The notes under the pieces: model-generated
Told to the model about the DNA's origin: nothing
Databases searched by the model: none
What the model saw: the letters and a program-made list of their open reading frames with translations, nothing else
Position numbers and translations under genes: made by a program
Assembly: GCA_028386065.3 (NCBI GenBank)
Contig: JAKUCV010006269.1
Location: 62,001-126,000 of the forward strand
DNA: 64,000 bases
Reading direction: 5' to 3'
Source of the DNA: Turnera subulata
Taxonomy: Eukaryota > Streptophyta > Magnoliopsida > Malpighiales > Passifloraceae
In this document: in pieces, positions 55,801-64,000 of the stretch
Layout of the letters: every line of letters begins with the position of its first letter
How positions within the stretch are numbered: position 1 is the stretch's first letter

Positions 55801-57660
55801 GCATCCTGGAAACTTAAGAAAAATGAGGAGAACTACCCGGTGCACGATCTTGAGATGGTAGCAATAGTATTTGCTTTGAAAATTTGGAGGCATTACTTGT
55901 ATGGAGAGCCTTGTGAAATTTATATAGACCATAAGAGCTTGAAGTATATAATGGAGCAGCGAGAATTGAATTTGAGGCAACGGAGATGGGTGGAGTTGTT
56001 GAAAGATTATGACTGTATCATCAAGTACCATCCTGGTAAAGCTAATGTCGTAGCTGATGCACTTAGTCGGAAATCTGTTGGTAGTTTGGCTCATTTTGGT
56101 GTGGTCAGAAGGCCTGCAGTTAGGGCTTGGCATGAGTTGCTAGACCAAGGCTTGCAATGTGGGGTAGCTGAATCAGAAGCATTGCTGGCACATTATCAAG
56201 TGCGATCTGTTCTAAATGATGATATTGCAAAGGCTCAGAATGATGATGCTGAAACTAAACTGTGGAAGGAAAAAGTGAGCCGAGGAGAGCAAGCTGGATT
56301 TGTAGTTACTGATGATGGAATTCTCAGGAACAGCACAAGAATGTATGTTCCTGATGAAGGGGATCTCCACAGTAGACTACTAAATGAAGCACATCAGACA
56401 CGATACACATTACATCCAGGTTCCATCAAGATGTACCGTGACCTCAAAACACATTATTGGTGGAACAACATGAAGAGGGACGTGGCTGATTACGTCTCCA
56501 AATGCTTGATATGTCAACAAGTGAAGGGAGAACACCAAAAACCACCAGGGTTACTTCAGCCTCTTTCTGTCCCGGAATAGAAGTGGGAAAGAGTGACCAT
56601 GGAGTTTGTTAGTGGATTGCCGCAGACTGCAGGTGGATACAATTCCATTTGGGTGATTGTTGACAGGTTAACCAAATCTGCTCATTTTCTTCCGGTGAAG
56701 ACTACTTACAGTTTTGCCAAGCTAGCACAGGTTTACATTGATGGAATTGTAAGGCTTCATGGTGTGCCTGTTTCGATAGTGTCTGATCCAGGCTCACAGT
56801 TCACATCGAGAATTTGGCAAAGCTTCCAGGATGCTATGGGAACACAAATTGACTTGAGTACTGCATTTCACCCACAAACTGATGGGCAAAGTGAATGGGT
56901 AATTCAAATTTTGGAAGATATGCTGCGAGCTTGCGTGCTAAGTTATGGGGATAGTTGGAATAAATACTTATCTTTGGTTGAATTTGCCTATAAAAATAGC
57001 TACCAGTCCAGTATTGGTATGGCTCCATATGAAGTGTTGTATGGTCGCAGGTGTCGAACACCGATCTGTTGGGATGAAGTTGGTGTTAGAAAACTACTAG
57101 GTCCTGAGGTTGTGGAACTAACAGCTGAAAAAGTGAAAGTAGCCCGTGAAAATTTGGCTGCGGCTCAGAGTAGGCAAAAGTCTTATGCAGACAATAGAAG
57201 ACGGGATTTAGAATTTTCAATTGGGGATATGGTTTTTCTTAAAGTGTCGCCCATAAAAGAAGTACTACGATTTGGAAGAAAAGTTAAACTAAGTCCCTGA
57301 TATCTGGGTCCATTTGAGATACTTGAAAAGATTGGACCAGTGGCATATCATCTTGCATTGCCACCGAAATTATCGCAGATACACCCGGTGTTTCATGTGT
57401 CGATGTTAAGGAAATACTTACCAGATCCCTCACATATCATAGCACCACATGAGATTCAGCTGGGGGAGAACTGACTTATAAAGCGCAACCAATTGAGGTG
57501 CTGGATAGACAGGTGCGTAGACTCCGTAATAAGGAGGTCGCCTCTGTGAAAGTCTTATGGGAAGATCCCTCAGGACGGGAGGTTACCTGGGAGTCTGAAA
57601 AAGAGATGCTGGACAAGTACCCCTATTCTCAGGTAAATTCGAGGACGAATTTTACATAAG
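52828..57660 (+). pseudogene. Tekay Gag-Pol, one frame with seven stops and one shift
   Basis: Domains in order: gag with VPGAESDELPSEVEHT and EFRAAFLEQFLPESVRDQRA; two zinc knuckles (CFACGQFGHISRDC, CYSCGQTGHRAREC; 53942-54050); protease (LCLIDTGCTHSFVNS; 54280-54540); RT ([32 protein letters not shown] with intact Asp pair); RNase H ([14 protein letters not shown]); integrase zinc and core ([42 protein letters not shown]); and a chromodomain-like tail (VKVLWEDPSGREVTWE). Stops lie at 53242, 53245, 54190, 54946, 55363, 56578 and 57298. Near 57469 one base is missing, which ends the frame early. Each stop is one transition from a sense codon. The catalytic residues I can see are retained. Confidence 0.93.
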
Positions 57661-57670
57661 TGGGAGATGA
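57656..57670 (+). other. Tekay polypurine tract
   Basis: The purine-rich ATAAGTGGGAGATGA, directly before the 3' LTR start (TGTGATAACCCG) and just after the phrase TTCGAGGACGAATTTTACA, which is typical of this clade. Confidence 0.8.
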
Positions 57671-58772
57671 TGTGATAACCCGTATAATTGAGACTGAAAG
57701 TGTTTACTTGATGAAGGAAAGATGCTGGGATGAGAGTTGGTCTCAATAGGTCCCAGTTGGCTAGACATTGGCTTAGTTAGTCAGTAACTGGTACGGGTGG
57801 ATTAATTAACGGGTGATTAGTCTTAATCACTGATTAGTGTGCGCTAAGTGTTTGGGGAAAGTTAATTGAGGATTAAGTAAAACCTGAGTCTGTGGTGAGC
57901 TGGCTGAGTATGCTGACTGGGAAGACAAGCTGTAGTGGAAAGCAACGAGGAAGTGGAGAGTTGCATGTGCCAGGTGTCAGCATCTAGTGGAAAGCAGGAA
58001 GGAGGTGGAGAGCTGCCTGGGCAAGTGGCAGATCCTGGTGGAAAAGGCAACAAGTGGCTGCCTAGTCACCTGTTAGCCTTAGCCATACCTGCCTAAGCAA
58101 ACACACCAACCCTCATTTCTGCCAAAAACGTTAGAGGCACAGGGAGAGGAGATACTCAGCCATCCTCCAGGTTTTCTCAAGCAGTTAGCACACAAAGGAA
58201 GGGGGTAAGTGATTTAGGTTAGAACTCTTAAGGGTTTTTGCATTGTTTGGCTTGCTTGGTGTGCTGTTGGCTTGGACAGTGCACCAATTCAATTTTGTGA
58301 GGAGTATGTGGTTTTATTGTTGGATGTTGTTGCTACTAGTGTGTATTATTGTTGTTGTTAGTTTGATCACCTGCTTATTGAGTCTGTGGACTCACCCTCC
58401 TTCTTTCCACTCCCTTTCAGAGCAAGGAGTTGATCAGCTTGGTGAGAGAAGGCTCGAGAGACTCTTTTGTTAGACGATGAGTACTTAGCCAAACCTGGTT
58501 CTAGCTAGATTATGTGTATATAAGAATAACTAGTGCTAGAACACAAGTGGTGCCCCAACTGTGTAGTATGAAACCTATGTAATATAAGCTGGATGTTTGA
58601 GTATGGTTTTATAATTTGACCTTAGATGTTTCTGTTGATTTTAGTTGCGCAATAATTATTTTGCCTGTTGGGCTAACTTCTGCCCATCGTTGAAGTAGGC
58701 CTTTGGGTGCCCTGTGTCATGCTAAGTGATGCGCAAGGCACCTGGCCGATCACGTATGGACGGGGCGTGACA
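57671..58772 (+). repeat. Tekay 3' LTR
   Basis: 1102 bp, TGTGATAACCCG to GGGGCGTGACA. It is the intact version of the interrupted 5' LTR. Confidence 0.93.
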
Positions 58773-59390
58773 GGTAGCCCTAGCAAACAGGATGTTGTCA
58801 TTCGCAAAAATGGGTGAGAAATAGAAGGCGCCCGGTGGCTAACCGATATATCATGCAACTCTCCTCGCCTTTCTGAGATCCTAGTAAGATTTGATAAGCT
58901 TTCTGCGCAGATGAAGAACAGATAAGGTGAAAGAGAGTCTCTTTGTCGGAGCCCCCATGTTGGGCAGAAAAAAATCAGAAGAAACTCCATTTACACGGAC
59001 TGCAAAAGAGCTAGTAGTCATACATCTCATCACAAGAACAACCCAATCCTTATTAAATCCTAAATAAAGCATTGACTTCTCAAGAAAATCCCATTCTACT
59101 CTATCATATGCTTTGCTCATATCCAATTTAAGTGCTACATATCCTCTCTGTCCCGATGTTTTCTTTTTCATATAATGAAAAGTCTCAAAAGCTACAAGGG
59201 TATTATCAGTGATGAGTCTACCCAGAACAAAGCACTTTGGGTTGGGCTAATAATATGGGGAAGAATAGTTTTCAGCCTGTTTGCAATGGCTTTTGTAACT
59301 AACTTAAAAATAATATTACATAAACTAATAGGTCTAAAATGCTCAGGAAGATACAGACGTAGTACTTTAGGTATCATAACTATATGGGTG
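58773..59390 (-). pseudogene. LINE-3 RT palm and finger region
   Basis: 59390-59192: IVMIPKVLRLYLPEHFRPIS, LVTKAIANRLKTILPHIISP. 59171-58881: GYVALKLDMSKAYDRVEWDF. Then a shift into GLRQRDSLSPYLFFICAESL (58990-58790). The catalytic box near 58800 reads FANDN rather than FADDS. It continues on the far side of the Tekay insertion at 48363. Confidence 0.85.
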
Positions 59391-60949
59391 TGTGAATACC
59401 CAACCTAAAAGCACTTGGGCCTATTCACCTAATACTTTCACCTTCTTCCTCGGGTCAATCCCATGACATTGGAGTCGCCACCCAAGTTTTATTAAGGATA
59501 AAACTTGGAAAAAAACCTTCGTGTGACTCCTTTAGGCTACATGGTCATGGCGAACCAAAGTCATGGGATCAGGGGTTTGTTACAGATGGGAAGGTGTTAG
59601 GCACCCATCCGTATTGGATCAAGAGTATGTGCAATTATAAAATACAAGTGTGCCTGGTGCAAGTGTGCATGTGTGGAACATAAAAAGAATGGGAGAGAAG
59701 GAGAAGATTTGGCTTGCATCCTGTTGTAAAACCGAGACTACCTACATACCCGAGTGACCGGGGTCAAAGCAACGTAGTTCTAAACGTTGGCACTAATCGG
59801 CCACTTACATCATCAAAAGCAATAGAATATAATCAACAAAGAATCAATCAAAAGAGTTTAGTGTTACCTCTTGTAGCCCTCCTCTAGGTCCTTGCAATGG
59901 GTCGAGTTTTACACCCACCTTCTTGCCGTTCCTAAGCTCAATGGTTGGTCCTCTTCTTGACTCCTCCTTGCTAATCTACTGCTGATGCCTCTTACAAAAT
60001 TCCTCCAAAGTTTCTACCTAAAAATGTGTTTTTAAGCTTGGAGAAGTAGAGTTTCTCCAAGCACTCAAGGCTTATAGGTGTGTATGTGAGAAAAGTTTGT
60101 GATCCTTTGAAATGTGTGTGAGGGGTCCTATTTATAGTGTTCTACGAAGCTTAGGGGTATGGACCTGCTTAATGGTGAAGATTATGTCCGAAAATCTAGA
60201 CCAAAACCGTGTAGGATCGAATTGGAAACAAAAATCGGTGAAATTGGCATTTCTGGGCGCCCATGACCGCCATGACCGGCGGTCATGGCCACAAGACCGC
60301 CAGGACTTTGCTGTCATCCCGAGATGACCGTCGGGTCCTTCCGGTTTTGTGCGTTCTTTCCACATTTAGGTTCCAATCCCACTAATTCAGCCCCGATTTG
60401 ATCCTGCCGCGTAATTAACCCCCTAATCAACCAAGAATCACTCAATTACTTGATTACTACTCCTCCAAATCATTCCATAACTAATTGATTACACATTAAC
60501 ACCCATTTTAAGCAAAATCATACTAAAAACACATTTACTAATTAAAGGGTGATTTGATTCTGATTTTCGTAGTCTGCAAGTAAAGTGTCTATGGACTAAC
60601 TAAACTCTGGAGAATTCATTAACTTGGGCCCTTAAACCCATCACTAACCCAAAAATAAATCTTCTCAATATAATTGGGTTAAAAAAAATAAAAGGCCCAA
60701 GCAATGAAATAAAACATATTTTAGCATAAATAAACCTTTATATATATTTTACCCTAAGATTAAATCATCTTATTAATCCTAAAATTCGAATACATAAAGG
60801 TCCAAATTACCAAAATATGTTATTTCTACTAGATTAAATTCTTAACATGTCTTATTCTTAGGATTGAATCATCTCATCAATCCAAAGTTCAAGTATGTTT
60901 AAAATCCAATTTTAGTAGAAAATTCGTGGGTCAAATTTGGGTATTCACA
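59391..60949 (-). repeat. Tat/Ogre-like 3' LTR
   Basis: 1559 bp with inverted ends TGTGAATACCC and GGGTATTCACA. It directly abuts LINE-3 RT at 59390. On the minus strand the polypurine tract AATGAGGGGTATC (60962-60950) precedes it, so this is the 3' LTR of a minus-strand element. A palindromic GACCGCC/GGCGGTC cluster lies at 60240-60330. The Tat/Ogre assignment is inferred from the LTR ends and the tandem-repeat-rich 3' UTR beside it. The second LTR is absent. Confidence 0.75.
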
Positions 60950-61078
60950 GATACCCCTCATTGATGAGTCCTCAGAGACTAAGGACAAAACAACGTAAGA
61001 AAAGAACAACCAAATTTAAATTATAGATGTGTGTGGTGTGTGCCAAGGGTTGGAGCATCCCATGCTCCTCTTCAGGAA

Positions 61079-61265
61079 TTATCTCATCCTGAAGGTTATC
61101 AGTTTCCGAGAATCATCTCATCCCGAGGTTTTGGGAATCATCTCATCCCAAGATTGTTGGTTACCGGAAATCATCTCATCCCGTGGTTTTGGGAATCATC
61201 TCATCCGAAGGTTCATGATAGAATCATCTCATCCATCAGGTCATTAGCAAAGAATCATCTCATCT
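61079..61265. repeat. AATCATCTCATCC repeat, seven units
   Basis: The core starts near 61079, 61112, 61136, 61169, 61193, 61222 and 61253. Spacing alternates between about 25 and 33 bp in the middle of the array, suggesting a 58-bp dimer. Confidence 0.85.
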
Positions 61266-61478
61266 TTGCTAACTAGGGATTTTATCATCCTCCATGGGGA
61301 ACTTTCCTTTTCTCTCTTGAAAATCTATCATCCTTACCCTAGAGGGATTTTTCTAGCGCACTATCGGCACGGTACCTTGAGAGAGGTTTGGTTATGTATT
61401 CTCACATCAATCGAGGTGCTTCGCCTCCATATCATTGTTTGTCTTTCTCGAAGGGATATAGTCAAAGAGACTAAAAGA

Positions 61479-61798
61479 GGTATCAAGAGATCTTATTCGT
61501 GAGAATATACTCAAAGGGCTAAAAGAAGGGACCAAGAGATCCTATCCTTGAGGATATAGCCAAGCGATTAAAAGAGGGATCAAGAGATCTTATCCATAAG
61601 GATGTAGCCAAGCGACTAGGAGAGGGATCAAGAGATCTTATCCATAAGGATATAGCCAAGCGACTAAGAAAGGGATCGAGAGATCTTATCCATGAGGATA
61701 TAGCCAAGCAACTAAGAGAGGGATCAAGAGATCTTATCCATGAGGATATAGCCAAGCGACTAAGAGAGGGATCAAGAGATCTTAAAATTTTGAGGCTG
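61479..61798. repeat. 48-bp tandem repeat, about 6.5 units
   Basis: Units beginning GGATCAAGAGATCTTATCC lie at 61529, 61577, 61625, 61673, 61721 and 61769 (exactly 48 bp apart), with a diverged 50-bp unit at 61479. Because 48 is a multiple of three, the minus strand is open as a 16-residue repeat (IRSLDPSLSRLAISSW). Confidence 0.9.
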
Positions 61799-62389
61799 AA
61801 CATGCCCCTTATCCACAACTGGAGGTCTACTCTATTTCTCAAGCTTACTATCCGTAATCAACACAGGGTCCGGTATCGTGCCCCTAGCATCATATATGTC
61901 TCACACTTCTCGTGTTCTCAGGTTCCCTAGTAGGTTTGAAAGAGGTGGGGTGTGTTGTGCCCCCTTGCCTAGATGCGGACACATCATGCCCCTAGTTCAA
62001 TTTTCTCGAGGTAGGGCGTGATGCTCCCAACATCATCTAGTTGTGATTTAAAAAGAGGGGAACTAGCATGCCCCTAGTTTAAAATCACCTTGGGTGTCTC
62101 AACCCTTGGTCCAATAGGTGAGCCCACCGTGCTCTTAGGAATCAATCAATCAGAGTGGGGTAGCATGCCCCGATAGGTTTTGTCTCCTATAACGGGATAG
62201 CATGCCCCAGAAATCTAACTCCAAAGGTGGGTAGCATGCCCCTTGCAGCCTCATTAACCCAGATCATGGGCCCGCCATGCCCCTAATATCATGATGTAGG
62301 TTTAACCTCATGGTCGATGTGCCTCTATTGCGTGATGTTAGTTTGACGAGTCGGAAAAATAAGGCTCGACATGCCCCCCTTTTTGGCTA

Positions 62390-63439
62390 ACAACTCTAGG
62401 AAATGTAAGTCTACATCAAATGATGAATTTCCAATGTTGTCACCTTTGTTGACCCTTTACCCTCAACCAAGTCTACCTTGTCACGAATTTTATGTTCTAC
62501 ATGTGAGTGATGCATGAGCATGTCTAAGTGTGTCGTCTTTTCAATGCATGGGGGTGCCCTAGTTTCTATATGTGAGTTTTTGGATGCAAGTGCTTCCTAA
62601 CTCTAGATATGTGGATGCAAGTGCCATCTATCTCTTCATGATGTGTTTGGATGCAACTGCCCCTAACATGATGCATGAGCATTGAAAATCATTCGAGCCA
62701 AGGTGAAAGTTAAGCAACTTGAGGAAAACGACAAATTATATCAAAAAAAAATACTAAAGCTTCATGTGAAGGATTCTCATTTGACCATGAACAATTTTTT
62801 CAAATAAGAACCCCATGAGCGGTCTACTAAAAATCTCTAGGTGCATGAAAGATCATCTTGCGAAGCGATGGGGTCAGAGACGAGGAGACTTTGTGAGAGC
62901 GGATGAGGTTCAGGCACTCCTTTATGGCCAGTGGCTACTCTCCCTATTTTTGACTTAACTTTTGCCTAGACCGCCCTTTCGGGTTTTCAATCTAACAGGC
63001 GCATCCTAACTTTTGCCTAGGCTGCCCATTCCGGTTTTCAACCTAGCAGACTCTTTTTTTTTTTTGCCTTTTTCAAGGGAGTAACAACCACAAGCCCTTG
63101 GGGGAACACAATCATGATGAGCCATAGGAAATATGCTTGAGAAGCTATTGAAGAGGTAGGCGAATGGAAAACTAGAGCTGGTGGGAGACCAATTAACAAC
63201 CTTGAGGAAGAAAAAGTGTACTCGAGAGAGAGGGATGACACTTTGTCGATCTTGAGAGATAGAGTCCGAAAAATTTGCATTTGAATATCCTCGTGGCATA
63301 TTTCACCTTGAGATGCAAGAACAAATTCCCATCTTCTCCATTGAACCAACCTAAGGACCGATTAGACCGGGCCCATTGCCGGGTAAAATATCGGTGGGGC
63401 TCTTTGGTTTGGCAGATCCATGTGTGCGAGTGTTTTTGG
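62390..63439. other. Unassigned DNA, probably Tat-like interior or LINE-3 5' part
   Basis: No convincing gene. GTGGATGCAAGTGCC phrases repeat near 62585-62650, and two CTTTTGCCTAG[AG]C phrases lie at 62955 and 63010. Overlapping minus frames at 63006-63349 lack recognisable domains. The right edge is the LINE-3 target duplication. Confidence 0.4.
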
Positions 63440-63459
63440 GAAAATACTCTTACTTAATA

Positions 63460-64000
63460 CTAGCTCACTTCCCGTGGGTTCCACGGGCTTGTATATTCAT
63501 TAATTTTTATAAAATTAGAATATATTAAAAATTATTTCTAGGCATTTGTTATCTTATACACTCAAATAAATTGGAAAAAATTATACAATTTTTTTCCAAT
63601 AAAAATATCAAAAAATATAAAAATAAAATAAAATAATTAATTAATAATAAAAATAAAAAAAAATAATAGAGAGTAATTTTTGAAAATAAAAATCAAGAAA
63701 GCAAATAAAAAACTATTATTATGCAATAGATAGAAAATATAATATAAATCTGGAAAATAAAATATCAAAAGCTAATACTATGTAAAAAAACCGAAAAAGA
63801 CAAAAAAATGTAGGAAAGACCAAAAAAACTAAATAAAATAATTAATATTTAAAACATACCTTTCCATGGATTAAAATTATATCCAGATTAATAAGGAGAA
63901 TCTGTAAAAAATCCAAAACATTAATATTCATTTTCCCAAAAAAATTAAAATATATTTAAGAAATTAACATACATAATTGTATTTTATAGAAAGTGTAGAA
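63460..64000 (-). mobile_element. Helitron 3' end (partial)
   Basis: On the minus strand the sequence GCCCGTGGAACCCACGGG (perfect 7-bp stem, 63486-63469 region) is followed by AAGTGAG and a terminal CTAG (63463-63460), then T. A hairpin a few bases before CTAG, with insertion next to T, fits a Helitron 3' terminus. The visible body is AT-rich and non-coding and runs out of the window. The TSD of LINE-3 lies only 5 bp away. Confidence 0.65.

Larger units (their letters stand above)
48369..58772 (+). mobile_element. Tekay-type Ty3 retrotransposon, nearly complete
   Basis: LTRs at 48369-49449 with 52717-52741 and at 57671-58772 differ by only a few percent. The PBS is at 52746 and the PPT before 57671. 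The 5-bp flanks are GATAG (48364-48368) and GGTAG (58773-58777), a TSD with one mismatch. One continuous reading frame for Gag-Pol runs from 52828 to about 57470 and is broken only by stop codons and one late frameshift. The insertion interrupts the RT of LINE-3. A solo LTR is nested in the 5' LTR. Confidence 0.92.
60963..62389 (-). mobile_element. Tat/Ogre-like 3' UTR with tandem repeats
   Basis: Non-coding DNA upstream (minus sense) of the polypurine tract. It holds two tandem arrays and a set of dispersed CATGCCCC motifs, listed separately. Hypervariable, tandem-repeat-rich 3' UTRs are known from Tat/Ogre elements. No pol sequence is in the window. Confidence 0.6.
46335..63439 (-). mobile_element. 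LINE-3, L1-type, split by two Ty3 insertions
   Basis: The 16-bp TSD GAAAATACTCTTACTT is found at 46319-46334 and 63440-63455. The 3' poly(A) is the plus-strand T run that begins at the left TSD (46333-46344). Recognisable LINE sequence is 46345-48368 and 58773-59390; a Tekay element (48369-58772) and a Tat-like element (from 59391) separate or replace the rest. RT, zf-RVT and RNase H are present, as in LINE-2. The catalytic box, which spans the Tekay insertion region, reads FANDN. Whether any LINE sequence remains between the Tat-like piece and 63439 is unclear. Confidence 0.75.

Overview
This is a plant nuclear window, almost certainly angiosperm. It carries Athila, Tekay-like and Tat-like Ty3 elements, Ty1/copia elements, plant L1-type LINEs, hAT, Mutator-like and Helitron DNA elements, and one spliced host gene. 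About 90% is nested transposable-element sequence. Most boundaries below come from target-site duplications (TSDs) or terminal repeats read directly in the sequence. Family names rest on protein motifs and terminal sequences recognised by eye, without a database search.

Layout. 1-8441: two broken minus-strand Athila-type elements, the first inserted in the gag of the second. 8442-9987: unassigned DNA with a TATA-like site and a pyrimidine-rich leader. 10001-14887: LINE-1 (minus) with a 17-bp TSD. 14905-15934: spacer ending in a ~75-bp tandem repeat. 15935-27770: Ty3 element A (plus). Its interior is replaced by two antisense genes of unknown family (ORF A and ORF B), and a second Ty3 element (B, 20400-24578) sits in the ORF A leader. 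27850-31279: hAT-type element containing a 1.76-kb solo LTR full of palindromes. 31644-34675: 5'-truncated LINE-2 (plus).

35352-38150: the only convincing host gene, a four-exon minus-strand gene for a 75-residue prefoldin-like protein. 38420-45336: decayed Ty1/copia element (minus) with TSD TATAT. It carries an antisense second copy of ORF B, and a Mutator-like element lies in its 5' LTR. 45342-46318: AT-rich DNA with a foldback. 46335-63439: LINE-3 (minus), bounded by a 16-bp TSD and split by a near-complete Tekay-type element (48369-58772) and by a Tat/Ogre-like 3' end (59391 to about 63.4 kb). A 3.26-kb solo LTR lies in the Tekay 5' LTR. 63460-64000: 3' end of a minus-strand Helitron that runs off the window.

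The most interesting material is the ORF A/ORF B cassette. ORF B has an unknown ~145-residue N-terminal domain fused to the first ~75 residues of a LINE-like endonuclease fold. Its two copies are almost the same length, share both termini, and differ mainly at synonymous sites. Other unusual signals are an array of the palindrome AACATCGATGTT, two LTRs with runs of short hairpins whose stems vary in a compensatory way, and a Ty3 insertion with a perfect TSD but two U3 ends.
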